A stretch of DNA of 64,000 nt from Paeniglutamicibacter sulfureus (lineage in GTDB: Bacteria; Actinomycetota; Actinomycetes; Actinomycetales; Micrococcaceae). The position numbers were made by a program, and so were the translations under genes. Under the pieces are notes generated by a model. That model was not told where the DNA came from, made no database searches, and saw only the letters and a list, made by a program, of their open reading frames with translations. The DNA lies in contig NZ_BAAAWO010000001.1 in NCBI RefSeq assembly GCF_039535115.1, forward strand, positions 2,728,001-2,792,000. Direction: 5' to 3'. Positions 54,181-63,642 of the stretch are shown here, piece by piece; positions within the stretch are counted from its first letter, which is position 1; each line of letters begins with the position of its first letter.

Positions 54181-55674
54181 CTAGGCCAGCGTACCGGCAC
54201 GGCGCCCGAACACGACGCCGGCCGCAAGCCCTGAACCGCCCGGGTAGTTGGCGGAGAAGAGCCCGCCGAGCATTTCGCCGCAGACATACAGTCCGTCGAT
54301 GTGCTCGCCGTCCTCGGTCAGCACGCGGCCGTGGGTGTCGGACTTCAGGCCACCGAAGGTGAAGGTGATGCCACAGGTGACCGGGTAGGCATAGAACGGG
54401 CCGGTCTCCAGGGGCATGGCCCAGTTGCTCTTCGGCGGGGTCACCTTGGCCGCGCGGCCATCGAGCACGTTCGGGTCGTAGGCGATCGAGGTGTCGATGG
54501 AGTCGTTGAACTCGCTGACGGTCTTGGACAGGGCGGCGGCGTCGACGCCCAGCTTGTCGGCCAGTTCCTCAATGGTGTCGGCGATGACCTCGGAGATGCC
54601 GGGCATCTCGTATTCCTCGGCCCGCAGCATTGGGCGCAGCGAGGCATCGAAGACTTGGTAGGCAACGGAATCCGGCTGCTGCAGGATGACCCTGCCGTAC
54701 TTGGCGTAGGTGAGGTTGCGGAAGTCGGCGCCCTCGTCCAGGAAGCGCTCGCCGCGGTTGTTCACGATGATGCCCAGCGGGTAGCTCTGGCGGGTCAGCC
54801 GGTTGGTCAGCTCGCGGTTGGATTCGTTGATGGCGGGGTCTGCATCCCACTGCACGGAGTGGCAGGTTCCCCAGTCCCCGCCCTTGGCCGCGCCGGCGGC
54901 CAGGCCGGCGGTGATCATCTCGCCGTGGTTGAAGGCGGTGCCGCGGATCCTGGCGTTCTCCCAGCCTTCGCCCAGGTGCTTGCGTCGCAGTTCAGGGTTC
55001 GATTCGAAGCCGCCGGCACCCAGGACCACCGATTCGGCGCGCAGCTCCTGCACGCTGCCGTCCTCGGCGCGGACCTTGACGCCCTTGACGGCGCCGTCCT
55101 CGATGATCAGGTCGAAGACGTCCTGCCCGTAGCGGACCTCGGTGCCGAGCTTGGCCGCGACGGCGACGTGGTCGTGCATCAGGCCCTCTCCGCCGCCGAC
55201 GTTTCCGACATGCAGACCGCCCCAGAAGAGGTAGCTGCCGTCCTCGCGCTCGTAGGCCTGGCGCTCGTACATCAGGCGGTACTTCAACCCCAGGCCCTGG
55301 AGCCAGCGCAGGCCCGGTGCGGACTCGGTGACCAGCACCTCGGTCAATTCCGGGTCGTTGCGTCCCTCGGTGACCTTCTTGAGGTCGGCAGCGTAGTCGG
55401 CGGCGGAGTACGGCGGGACAACGCTCACGGCGTGGCGCTCGTCGGCCTCGATGAAGTCGCTCAGGTCCTCGAGCCCGTCGTGGGCGATGCGGGTGGCGCC
55501 CGCGGTGTAGTAGCTGTTGCCGCCGAACTGGTTCTGTGGCGCCTTCTCCAGCAGCAGGACCTTGCGCCCGCGCTCCCTCGCGGCGTGCGCCGCGGTGAAG
55601 GCCGCGTTGCCGCCGCCCACGACGATGACGTCTGCCGCGAGTTCGTTGCCTGCTTCGTTTTCCATGCTGCCCAT
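54181..55674 (-). CDS. tcuA: FAD-dependent tricarballylate dehydrogenase
   Basis: ATG 55674 has GGGAGG 7 nt upstream; the frame continues upstream only into the operator. The 497-residue flavoprotein has VIVVGGGNAAFTAAHAARE near residue 16, FGGNSYYTAGATR, and a C-terminal GEMLGGLFSANYPGGSGLAAG, the succinate dehydrogenase/fumarate reductase flavoprotein fold as in TcuA. It should oxidise tricarballylate to cis-aconitate. TcuB, the usual electron acceptor protein, is not seen nearby. A related tricarboxylate or fumarate-type dehydrogenase is possible. Confidence 0.82.
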   Translation of the reverse strand: MGSMENEAGNELAADVIVVGGGNAAFTAAHAARERGRKVLLLEKAPQNQFGGNSYYTAGATRIAHDGLEDLSDFIEADERHAVSVVPPYSAADYAADLKKVTEGRNDPELTEVLVTESAPGLRWLQGLGLKYRLMYERQAYEREDGSYLFWGGLHVGNVGGGEGLMHDHVAVAAKLGTEVRYGQDVFDLIIEDGAVKGVKVRAEDGSVQELRAESVVLGAGGFESNPELRRKHLGEGWENARIRGTAFNHGEMITAGLAAGAAKGGDWGTCHSVQWDADPAINESNRELTNRLTRQSYPLGIIVNNRGERFLDEGADFRNLTYAKYGRVILQQPDSVAYQVFDASLRPMLRAEEYEMPGISEVIADTIEELADKLGVDAAALSKTVSEFNDSIDTSIAYDPNVLDGRAAKVTPPKSNWAMPLETGPFYAYPVTCGITFTFGGLKSDTHGRVLTEDGEHIDGLYVCGEMLGGLFSANYPGGSGLAAGVVFGRRAGTLA

Positions 55675-55723
55675 GATCGAGCCTCCCTGTCTTCGGCCCC
55701 CGTCCGGAACCTTCTGGATACGA

Positions 55724-55733
55724 GTGTATACAC
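55724..55733. promoter_or_regulatory. Palindromic GntR-type operator before tcuA
   Basis: GTGTATACAC is a perfect 10-bp palindrome in an AT-rich patch about 50 bp upstream of the tcuA start, followed by another TATAC copy. FCD GntR proteins bind sites of this type. Confidence 0.5.
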
Positions 55734-55794
55734 AAATATACAAAGAGCGCCAGAGGGTGTCGTTCCTTGGTCGGTGAAGCGGGGCTTGGCGCGG

Positions 55795-56529
55795 CTACCG
55801 GCCGGTCCAGCGGTAGCGGTGTTCCGGGCGGCCGGGCGCGCCGTACTTGGGCCGCAATTCCGCCAGCCCGCGCCCGGCCATCATTTCCAGGTACCGCCGC
55901 GCACTCACCCGGGAAATTCCGCAGGTCTCGGAGATCTCGGCGGCGGACATGTCGCCGGTCCCGCCCGCGCCAGCCGCAGCGCGCAGCGCCTGGCCCACCA
56001 GCTCGACGGTTGGCCGGGAAAATCCCTTGGGCAGCGGCGCGTCATGTGCCGCAGCAGCCGGCACGGCCTGTCCGTCGCCGCGCCGCTCCGGCACCCCGGC
56101 CCGCAGCATCGAATCGATGTCCTCCTGGGCCAGGGACGGTTCGGCCTGCGCCGCCTCCACTGACCGCGAAGCCCTGAAAGCCTCGAGCCGGCGGTTGAAA
56201 TCGGTCACGGTGAAGGGCTTGACCAGGTAGTCGTCGATGCCGCGGCCAACGGCGAAGCGCACGGTGTCGCGCTCGCTGGCAGCGGTGATCATGATGACGC
56301 CGGTGTCGTGCCCGCTGCCGCGCAGATCCTCCAGCACCTGGAGGCCGTCCATGTCCGGCAGGTTCACATCCAGCAATACCAGGTCGACGTGCTCCGCCTC
56401 GAGAAACGCCAGGACAGGCCCGCCGCGCTCCAGCACGCCGGCCACCTCGAACCCTTCGAGCGCTGCCACGTAGCGGGAATGAAGGCGTGCGATATCCGGA
56501 TCGTCGTCGACAACCAAGGTCCTGATCAT
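55795..56529 (-). CDS. CitB/DcuR-type response regulator
   Basis: ATG 56529 overlaps the kinase stop (ATGA). The 244-residue protein has a receiver domain with the acidic pair VDDDPD, phosphoacceptor Asp54 in LLDVNLPDMDG and Lys in YLVKPF, then a C-terminal HTH (ISETCGISRVSARRYLEMM). This is the CitB/DpiA class that controls citrate and C4-dicarboxylate uptake. It probably activates the tctCBA genes divergent to the kinase gene. Confidence 0.87.
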   Translation of the reverse strand: MIRTLVVDDDPDIARLHSRYVAALEGFEVAGVLERGGPVLAFLEAEHVDLVLLDVNLPDMDGLQVLEDLRGSGHDTGVIMITAASERDTVRFAVGRGIDDYLVKPFTVTDFNRRLEAFRASRSVEAAQAEPSLAQEDIDSMLRAGVPERRGDGQAVPAAAAHDAPLPKGFSRPTVELVGQALRAAAGAGGTGDMSAAEISETCGISRVSARRYLEMMAGRGLAELRPKYGAPGRPEHRYRWTGR

Positions 56530-58145
56530 GCCGGTTCCTCCGTTTGGCTTCCCGGCGCCGTCCCCGGCGCCACCCCATTCCACTCGACCGCGAACAAGGC
56601 CCCTCCCAGTTCCCCCGTATCCACCGACACCGAACCGGCACGGCGCCGGATCACCCGGTCCACCAGGGCCAGTCCGATGCCGCGCCCGGTGTCGGCCTTG
56701 CTGCTCACCCCGCGGCGAAAGATCTGATCCACCTCGCCCGGGTCAATGCCCGGTCCGCTGTCCTCCACCCATATGCCCAGGCGCCCGGGCCCGGCCTTCA
56801 CCAGCAGCCGCACCGCTCCCCCGTCACCGGCGGCCTCGATCGCGTTGCCCAGCAAGTTCCCGACCACCGTCAGGACGTCCTCGTCCGCACGCCAGCCCGG
56901 TTCGATGCGGGATTCCGGATCCACCAGCAGCCTCACCCCGGCTTCGCGCGCACCTGCCGCATTGGCGCCGACGAGCCCGGAGAGCGCCGGATCTTTCAGG
57001 ATCCCGGCGTCTGCCCCGAGGGCGGCGCCGCTGATCCGCTGCAGGTACTCGGCGGCCTCCCCCGGCTCGCCAAAGGACAGGTAGCCCGAGAGCACATGCA
57101 GCCGGTTCGCGAACTCGTGGGCCTGCGAGCTCAAGGCGTCGGCGAGGCTTCTTTGCCCCTGCAATTCGCGCAGCGTTTCCTCCAGCTCCGTGCGGTCCTG
57201 CAGCGTCAGCGTCCGGCCCAGCGACTTGCCGTTGGCCAGTGCCTCGCGCCGGGTTGCCACCAGGATGCGCTCCCCCGACAGGACGTATTGCGTTTCCTCG
57301 GCCCACGGGTCTTCACTGCCGAGCTGGGCGCTGACCGTGGGATCGAGTACCTCGGAGGCCAGCTTCCCCACGACCTCCCCCGTCAACCCGAGCAGGCGCC
57401 GCGCCTCGTCGTTGACCAAGGTCAGCCGCCCCGCGGAATCCACGCCGACGACGCCGTCATGCACGCTGAACAGCAACGCCTGCTGGGACTGCAGCAGGCC
57501 CGCCACGGCTTCGGGCTCAACTCCGTAGATCCGCCTGCGGACCACCCGCGCGACCACCGCCGAGGCAACGGTTCCCGCGGCCGCCGCGCCCAGGATCCAG
57601 GGAGCCACCTCCGCCACGATTTCCAGCAATTCCCCGCGAATCTCGCTCTGCAAGATGCCCACCGACACGGTTCCGACAATTTTCCCGTTGAAACGCACCG
57701 GCTCCTTCGCCCGAAGCGTCACGCCCTGCGGCCCCATCTCCGTGCCCCTGAAGGACTGCCCCTCCCGGACCGCGTCATGGTCGGAGGATACCGGCTCCCC
57801 GATGAGTTCCGGTTCCGGGTGCGCCACCCGGATGCCCGCCAGATCCGCCACCGTCACATACTGGACACCGGAAACCGAAGTCGCGAGCTCGGCAATTGGC
57901 GCGATCACCTCGGTGGCCCTGGGTCCATCCAGGCTTTCCCGCACTGACCCGTTGGCGGCCATCTGGAGAGCCACGGTGTGAACACGCTCAAAGGCGACTT
58001 CTTGGGTCCGGTGGTCCTCGAAGACCAGGATCACCACGGACACTGCGCTCATCAACCCCAGCACGATTCCCAGCTGCATGGCCAAGAGCTGTGCCCGGCG
58101 GCGGTGTCTAGACAGGGATCGCACTGTGCTTCGGGCCTCTTTCAC
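56526..58145 (-). CDS. CitA/DcuS-type sensor histidine kinase
   Basis: GTG 58145 begins a 539-residue kinase with a transmembrane helix near residues 22-44, an extracytoplasmic PDC-type sensor (about 45-180), a second helix (about 183-205), a PAS domain (about 215-320), the histidine box SSQAHEFANRLHVLSGY and ATPase motifs EDSGPGIDPGE and GRGIGLALV. The family senses citrate or related tricarboxylates outside the cell. It forms a pair with the response regulator and is divergent from tctC. Confidence 0.87.
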   Translation of the reverse strand: MKEARSTVRSLSRHRRRAQLLAMQLGIVLGLMSAVSVVILVFEDHRTQEVAFERVHTVALQMAANGSVRESLDGPRATEVIAPIAELATSVSGVQYVTVADLAGIRVAHPEPELIGEPVSSDHDAVREGQSFRGTEMGPQGVTLRAKEPVRFNGKIVGTVSVGILQSEIRGELLEIVAEVAPWILGAAAAGTVASAVVARVVRRRIYGVEPEAVAGLLQSQQALLFSVHDGVVGVDSAGRLTLVNDEARRLLGLTGEVVGKLASEVLDPTVSAQLGSEDPWAEETQYVLSGERILVATRREALANGKSLGRTLTLQDRTELEETLRELQGQRSLADALSSQAHEFANRLHVLSGYLSFGEPGEAAEYLQRISGAALGADAGILKDPALSGLVGANAAGAREAGVRLLVDPESRIEPGWRADEDVLTVVGNLLGNAIEAAGDGGAVRLLVKAGPGRLGIWVEDSGPGIDPGEVDQIFRRGVSSKADTGRGIGLALVDRVIRRRAGSVSVDTGELGGALFAVEWNGVAPGTAPGSQTEEPA

Positions 58146-58185
58146 TTTTCGTTGACTTTGTTTTCTTTACTGTTCTTATGAACTA

Positions 58186-58206
58186 AAGCACATTTTCGCT
58201 GTGCTT
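58186..58206. promoter_or_regulatory. Inverted repeat in the kinase/tctC divergent promoter
   Basis: AAGCACA (58186-58192) and TGTGCTT (58200-58206) form a perfect 7-7-7 inverted repeat in the region between the kinase and tctC starts. It is a candidate site for the CitB-like regulator. Confidence 0.5.
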
Positions 58207-58248
58207 CAGATCACTTCTCTGGCACCTTTGTGGTCGAGGGACCCGCCA

Positions 58249-59271
58249 ATGACACCCGGTCCACCACCCATGAGATTACGGATGAAAATGAGCAAGAGCA
58301 TAATCAAGAAGACGCTGTACGGCACCGTCGTCGCTGTCGTGGCGGGCCTGGCACTGGTCAATGCGGCCGCAAGCGGAGGCGAGGCGACCGCGCGTTCGAA
58401 ACTCGTCCTCATGGCCCCGGCGGCTCCCGGCGGTGGCTGGGACGGGTTCGCCCGCGAGTCACAGCAGGCCCTGAAGTCAGGTGGCGTGGTGAACAACGCG
58501 CAGGTCGTCAATGTGCCAGGTGCCGGCGGAACCATCGGCTTGAGCCAGTTCGTCCAGATGCACGGTCGCCACGACATGTTGATGGTCACCGGCGGCGTCA
58601 TGGTCGGCGCCATCGAGCTCTCCGACTCCGAGTCCACCTTCGACGACATCGTGCCCATTGCCCGGCTTGCAGATGACTTCGCCGTGTTGGTGGTGCCGGC
58701 CAAGTCGGAGTTCAAGACGCTGGATGACTTCGTCAAGCGCTGGAAGGAGAATCCCGGCGGGACCTCGATCTCCGGCGGTTCGCTGGGTTCCATCGACCAC
58801 CTGCTGACCGGCTTGGTGGCACAGAAGGTCGGCATCGATCCGATCGAGACCAACTACATCGCCTACTCCGGCGGCGGCGAGGCGCTGACCTCGATGCTTT
58901 CCGGAACGACCGTCGGCGGAATGTCGGGTTACAACGAGGTAGCCGATCAAATCGAATCCGGCAGCCTGCGCGCCTTGGCAATTTCCTCGGAAGAGCGTCT
59001 CCCCGGAGTCGATATCCCCACCTTCAAGGAACAGGGCGTCGACGCCTCGATGGCCAACTGGCGCGGCGTCGCCGCTGCCCCCGGCATCACCGAGGAGCAA
59101 AAGCAGGAATTCGTGGACATCGTTTCCGAATACCGCCAGACCGAGCACTGGCAGGGAGCTCTGGAACGCAACAGCTGGACGGACAGCTTCATGACGGGCG
59201 ATGAATTCGAGGAGTTCATCGACTCGGAGGTCGCAGTGACCAAGGACATCGTGGAAGGACTGGGACTGTGA
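58249..59271 (+). CDS. tctC: Tripartite tricarboxylate transporter substrate-binding protein TctC
   Basis: ATG 58249 is chosen because GAGGGA lies 7 nt upstream; ATGs at 58270 and 58282 are alternatives. The 340-residue protein has an N-terminal signal-type helix and the TctC (Bug) pattern: LMAPAAPGGGWDGFAR near residue 53, NVPGAGGTIGLSQF and later YSGGGEALTSMLSG. It binds a tricarboxylate outside the membrane for TctAB. Confidence 0.88.
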   Translation: MTPGPPPMRLRMKMSKSIIKKTLYGTVVAVVAGLALVNAAASGGEATARSKLVLMAPAAPGGGWDGFARESQQALKSGGVVNNAQVVNVPGAGGTIGLSQFVQMHGRHDMLMVTGGVMVGAIELSDSESTFDDIVPIARLADDFAVLVVPAKSEFKTLDDFVKRWKENPGGTSISGGSLGSIDHLLTGLVAQKVGIDPIETNYIAYSGGGEALTSMLSGTTVGGMSGYNEVADQIESGSLRALAISSEERLPGVDIPTFKEQGVDASMANWRGVAAAPGITEEQKQEFVDIVSEYRQTEHWQGALERNSWTDSFMTGDEFEEFIDSEVAVTKDIVEGLGL

Positions 59272-59909
59272 AATCGATCGACGAATCCTCCGCAACCGTG
59301 CGGACGGCAGATGACTACCCGATACGCATCACCGGCTTCTGGTCGGGACGCAGCGAGCTGATCGTCCCGGCATTGGTATTCATCCTCGCCGGCTTCCTCT
59401 CCTACGGGACCGCGACCATGCAGGTGATGGGCACCAGCGTTCCGGGCCCGCAGTTCTTCCCCACCATCGTCTGTGTGCTGCTGTTCTCGGTGGCCGCCAT
59501 CCACACGGTGCAGATCCTGCGCACTCGGCGTTTCCCGCACGAGGACAGCGAAGGGCAGAACCCCGACTTTTCCACGGACATGCTCGGCGATCTGGCCGAC
59601 ACCGAGCGCACATCCATCTACGGCCCAAGCACGCTGCCTTCGGCCACAGGCAAACGCAAGGCCTACTCGGATTGGAAGACGCTCGGAATGGTTATCGGAG
59701 CAGTGGCTGCGTTCATTCTGGCGCTGCCCGTCCTGGGCTGGATACTGAGTGCTGCTGGCCTGTTCTGGGTCGTGTGCCGCGCTTTGGGAAGCCGACGTCC
59801 ATTGTTCGACCTCAGCGTCTCCATCCTTTTTTCCGCGGTCATCCAGCTGGCCTTCAATGCCGGACTCGGCCTCAACCTGCCCTCCGGCTTCCTGGAAGGA
59901 CTGATCTAA
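59268..59909 (+). CDS. tctB: Tripartite tricarboxylate transporter small membrane subunit TctB
   Basis: GTG 59268 overlaps the tctC stop (GTGA). The 213-residue protein has four hydrophobic helices and the TctB trait VPGPQFFP near residue 62, with a hydrophilic loop of about 60 residues in the middle. It is the small membrane partner of TctA. Confidence 0.85.
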   Translation: MKSIDESSATVRTADDYPIRITGFWSGRSELIVPALVFILAGFLSYGTATMQVMGTSVPGPQFFPTIVCVLLFSVAAIHTVQILRTRRFPHEDSEGQNPDFSTDMLGDLADTERTSIYGPSTLPSATGKRKAYSDWKTLGMVIGAVAAFILALPVLGWILSAAGLFWVVCRALGSRRPLFDLSVSILFSAVIQLAFNAGLGLNLPSGFLEGLI

Positions 59910-59910
59910 C

Positions 59911-61455
59911 ATGGAATCCTTATCCCTGTTGATGGAGGGCTTCTCGCAGGCCCTGACTCCCATGAATCTTTTGTGGGTGCTGATCGGCGCGGTCCTCGGA
60001 ACCGCCGTGGGCGTGCTGCCCGGACTCGGTTCGGCTATGGCCGTCGCGTTGTTGCTTCCCATTACCTTTTCGCTTGATCCGACCGCGGCATTCATCATGT
60101 TCGCCGGGGTCTACTTTGGTGGTCTCTTCGGGGATTCAACCTCCGGGATCCTGCTTAACACGCCAGGCAATTCATCTGCCATCGCCTCCACCTTCGAGGG
60201 CCACCGCATGGCACTTGATGGCAGGGCCGCGAAGGCACTGGCCACTGCGGCCATGGGAGCTTTCATCGGTGGCCTCATTGCGACGACGGTAGTCGTATTC
60301 TTCGCCCCGGTGCTGGTGAAGATGGCAACGGCATTCGGCCCCGCCGAATACTTCGCCCTGGCGGTCTTCGCCTTCCTTGCGATTTCCTCCGTGGTCTCCG
60401 ATTCAGTGGTCAAGGGCCTGATGTCCTTGGGACTGGGTCTCGTCCTTGCCCTGGTCGGCGTGGACGGCCCGTCCGGAACTGCCCGCTACACCCTGGGCTT
60501 GCCGCAGCTCTTCGACGGCATGTCCATCGTCGTGATCACCGTTGGGCTGCTGGCACTGGGTGAAGTCCTGCATATCGCCTCGCGTATCCACCGCGACGAG
60601 ACAGCCGTCCGGGTTGAATCCAAGGGCCGGCCGCGACTGGAACTGAAAGACATCCGCAGGGCCATGCCTGCCTGGTTGCGCGGCACGGCATTCGGTGTTC
60701 CCTTCGGCGTCATTCCCGCCGGCGGTTCCGAGGTACCCACCTTCCTGGCCTACGGCACGGAGAAGCGGCTCGCTGCCCGCAATGGAGACACCGATTTTGG
60801 CACCACCGGCTCGATCCGTGGCGTTGCGGCCCCGGAAGCCGCGGCGAATGCCACGGCCGGCACCGCCATGGGCGCCCTGCTCGCCCTCGGCCTTCCCACC
60901 TCGGCAACAGCTGCCATCATGTTGGCCGCCTTCCAGCAGTATGGAATGCAGCCGGGCCCGTTGCTGTTCGAACGCAGCGGTCCGATGGTCTGGACGCTGC
61001 TCGCGTCGCTGTTCATTGGCTTGGTCGTCCTGCTGATCCTGAACATGCAGTTCGCCGTGCTCTGGGCCAAGCTTCTGCTCATCCCCCGGCACTACCTCTA
61101 TGCGGGCATCACGGTGCTCTCGGTACTTGGCGTCTACGCGATCAGTTCCTCGATCGTCGACCTGTGGATCTTGCTGGTCATCGGCCTGTTGGGCTTCCTG
61201 ATGCGCCGCTACAAGTTCCCGCTCGCCCCGGTACTGATCGCGGTGATCCTCGGGCCGCTGGCCGAAACGGAACTGCGCCGCGCGCTGACTGTCTCGGAAG
61301 GCGACCTGTCGATCCTCATCGACAGCCCGGTCACCATGGTGCTGTACGGACTGCTGGCCATCACCCTCGTGATCACCGGCATTCAGCACCTCCGCCACAG
61401 CAAGGCGGCACGGAACCAGGCTATGAAATTCGACTCCGACAAGATCGGCGTCTAG
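59911..61455 (+). CDS. tctA: Tripartite tricarboxylate transporter large membrane subunit TctA
   Basis: The 514-residue membrane protein starts 1 bp after tctB. It has about 12 helices and the TctA landmarks GVLPGLGSAMAVALLLP near residue 31, GDSTSGILLNTPGNS and the repeat-related GVPFGVIPAGGSEVP near residue 268. It forms the cation-driven channel. A strong terminator follows. Confidence 0.9.
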   Translation: MESLSLLMEGFSQALTPMNLLWVLIGAVLGTAVGVLPGLGSAMAVALLLPITFSLDPTAAFIMFAGVYFGGLFGDSTSGILLNTPGNSSAIASTFEGHRMALDGRAAKALATAAMGAFIGGLIATTVVVFFAPVLVKMATAFGPAEYFALAVFAFLAISSVVSDSVVKGLMSLGLGLVLALVGVDGPSGTARYTLGLPQLFDGMSIVVITVGLLALGEVLHIASRIHRDETAVRVESKGRPRLELKDIRRAMPAWLRGTAFGVPFGVIPAGGSEVPTFLAYGTEKRLAARNGDTDFGTTGSIRGVAAPEAAANATAGTAMGALLALGLPTSATAAIMLAAFQQYGMQPGPLLFERSGPMVWTLLASLFIGLVVLLILNMQFAVLWAKLLLIPRHYLYAGITVLSVLGVYAISSSIVDLWILLVIGLLGFLMRRYKFPLAPVLIAVILGPLAETELRRALTVSEGDLSILIDSPVTMVLYGLLAITLVITGIQHLRHSKAARNQAMKFDSDKIGV

Positions 61456-61488
61456 GCATTCGGGCTTGCTTGACCCGAACCACCAGCT

Positions 61489-61544
61489 AAGGGGGTGAAG
61501 GTCGACACGGATTGTGACCGTGTCGACCTTCACCCCCTTTTTTT
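61489..61544. terminator. Terminator between tctA and the aldehyde dehydrogenase gene
   Basis: A perfect 22-bp stem (61489-61510 with 61518-61539) with a 7-nt loop is followed by a run of Ts on the plus strand. It lies between convergent genes. Confidence 0.92.
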
Positions 61545-61598
61545 GAGTTGGGCTGGAACCGACCCCTCGCTGCGGGACGGATCGTCAGTTGGTCCGGT

Positions 61599-63059
61599 TT
61601 AGAACGGGTAGGGCGCGATCTCCGGGCGCATGGTCAGCCACTGGGTCTCGGTGAAGGCCTCCATGTTGGCCGCCGGTCCGCCAATGCGCCCGCCGTTGCC
61701 CGAATCCTTGACCCCGCCGAACGGAGAGTTGGGCTCATCGGAGACGGTCTGCTCATTGATGTGGACCTTTCCGGAATCGACCCGGTCGGCAATCTTCATG
61801 GCCATCCCCACGTCCCCGAGGATGGACACCGAGAGCCCGTAACTCGACGCGTTGGCCATCTGCACCGCTTCGTCGATGGTGGAGAAACTGCGCACCGGAG
61901 CTACAGGTCCAAAGATCTCCTCCTTCCACGCATCGTGGTCCGGGTCCAAGTCCGCCAGGACGGTGGGCGGGTAGAACCATCCCTCGCCGCGCTTCCCGCC
62001 GGCCGCCAGCCGGGCACCGCCGGCAACGGCGGACTGCACCATGGAATCGATCCGCTCCAGCTGCCGGCCATCGATGATCGGCCCGATCGCGACCGTGCCG
62101 GACTTCGGGTCGCCGACCGGCAAGTTCCGTGCCTTTTCGGCCAGTGCCGCCACATAGTCCTCGTAAATGTCCCGGTGCACAATGTGCCGGCCGGTGGCCA
62201 TGCAGATCTGGCCCTGGTGCATGAAGGAGCCGAACGCAGCCGCGGATGCCGCCTTGGCCAGGTCGGCACCGGGGAGCACGATCATGGCGCTGTTGCCGCC
62301 CAGCTCGAGGTGCGCACGCTTGAGCAGCCGCGCGGCGCTTTCCCCGATCTTGCGACCGGCGGCCGTCGACCCGGTGAACGCAATGACGCGCACCTCCGGT
62401 GCTTCGACCACGGCGGCCCCGACATCCGCGCCGCCGGGAAGCAGATGCAATAGCCCCTCGGGCAATCCGGCTTCCTCGAAGATCCGCATGATGGTCACAC
62501 CCGCGCAGACCGAGGTGCGCGGGTCGGGCTTGAGCAGCACCGCGTTGCCCAGGGCCAACGCCGGCGCAACGGCACGAATGCCCAGGATCAGCGGGAAGTT
62601 GAACGGGGCAATGACGCTGACGACCCCGACCGGGCGGCGACGGGCGAAGGACCAGCGTTCTTCGTTGGTGGTGAGCACCTCGCCGGCCGGAAGCGACGGC
62701 AGCGCGGAGGCCTCGTAGCACTCGTTGGCCGCGGTGTGCGTCTCGAGCGCAGCCTTGGCGGGAATGCCCCCGGATTCGCGCACCAGCCACTCATTGACCT
62801 CGTCCGCGTGCTCCTCCCAGAGCAGGCCGGCCCTACGCAGCACCGCTGCCCGTTCCTCCGGCTTCTTCGCGGCCCAGGCAACCTGTGCCTTGGCGGCCGC
62901 CGTGGCAGCACGCAAGACGTCGTCGGCGGAGGCCAATCCGAGGGTGCCAAGTACGTTTCCGGTGGCGGGCTCCACGACGTCTTGGGTGCCGGCGCCGCCG
63001 ACCACCCAGCCGTTGACGTTGATCTTCGAGTTCCAGAGTGATTCTTCAAGCAATGACAC
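61599..63059 (-). CDS. Aldehyde dehydrogenase, benzaldehyde/vanillin dehydrogenase-like
   Basis: GTG 63059 has AAGGAA 7 nt upstream, and family homology begins here. The 486-residue enzyme has the Asn motif PFNFPLILG near residue 152, cofactor loop FTGSTAAGRKIGESAA, catalytic Glu in LELGGNSA and Cys in FMHQGQICMATG. The closest branch by motif is the benzaldehyde/vanillin dehydrogenase group, which makes aromatic acids from aldehydes with NAD(P). It would feed vanillate or 4-hydroxybenzoate into the pathways of this window. Other aldehydes are possible. Confidence 0.8.
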   Translation of the reverse strand: MSLLEESLWNSKINVNGWVVGGAGTQDVVEPATGNVLGTLGLASADDVLRAATAAAKAQVAWAAKKPEERAAVLRRAGLLWEEHADEVNEWLVRESGGIPAKAALETHTAANECYEASALPSLPAGEVLTTNEERWSFARRRPVGVVSVIAPFNFPLILGIRAVAPALALGNAVLLKPDPRTSVCAGVTIMRIFEEAGLPEGLLHLLPGGADVGAAVVEAPEVRVIAFTGSTAAGRKIGESAARLLKRAHLELGGNSAMIVLPGADLAKAASAAAFGSFMHQGQICMATGRHIVHRDIYEDYVAALAEKARNLPVGDPKSGTVAIGPIIDGRQLERIDSMVQSAVAGGARLAAGGKRGEGWFYPPTVLADLDPDHDAWKEEIFGPVAPVRSFSTIDEAVQMANASSYGLSVSILGDVGMAMKIADRVDSGKVHINEQTVSDEPNSPFGGVKDSGNGGRIGGPAANMEAFTETQWLTMRPEIAPYPF

Positions 63060-63642
63060 TTTGTGGTTCCTTATCTGGTGGACTGGTGTGCGGTGCATGG
63101 GCTTCGCAGGCGGGTTGCTTGGGTCGGGGAACTTGCGGTTCGTTGGTTGCCAGGTAATGGGAACATCCCGCCGGCCGTGACGGTTCGCTGGTTGCCCCTC
63201 CAACCTGGCCCTTCTCGTGCGGCCTGCCCCCTATGCCCACGCTAGGCCGGAAACTGGCAACAGTCCAACGAATTTGCCACCCCGTGTACATCGGGCTCAT
63301 CGATAAGCTCACGGGTCCAGAGATTCTGGGCATTGGCCCCCGCTCGTCGAGGAGTACCTGCCGCGCCTCCATGTGTTCGCCACTGTCTGCCTACCCGGGC
63401 GCAAGTTGGTGGCGGAGCTTTCCAGCGCTTAATCACTGGTCGATGAACACAACTCCCCGCTGACGCCGGATGCATTCCACCCGCATCGGCGCACGCCAAG
63501 TCGATCCAGACGCCCCGAGGCCAAGCGCTGCCCCAACAGCTCCGGCCGCGATCTTCAGGTGATTCTCAATGTCGCGGCCGGAGGCAGTTAATAAGGTATG
63601 AAAATCAGTGTCCACGGTCGCCGGGTGGTAGCCGGGGTCGGG
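63060..63642. other. 583-bp intergenic region without a supported gene
   Basis: It separates the aldehyde dehydrogenase start from the GNAT start and looks lower in GC than its surroundings. A short plus-strand stretch near 63346-63431 (LPRLHVFATVCLPGRKLVAE) ending in a stop could be a gene remnant, but no family was recognised and the frame is broken upstream. Nothing else is supported. Confidence 0.4.

Noticed and set aside
54301..57947. Long plus-strand open frames opposite tcuA and the CitAB-like genes
   Set aside because: Translations are rich in Gly, Arg, His and Gln with no motif, while the minus-strand genes carry complete catalytic residues.
63233..63463. Short plus-strand open frame in the gap before the GNAT gene
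   Set aside because: It has no ribosome-binding site or recognisable family. A possible remnant there lies in a different frame.
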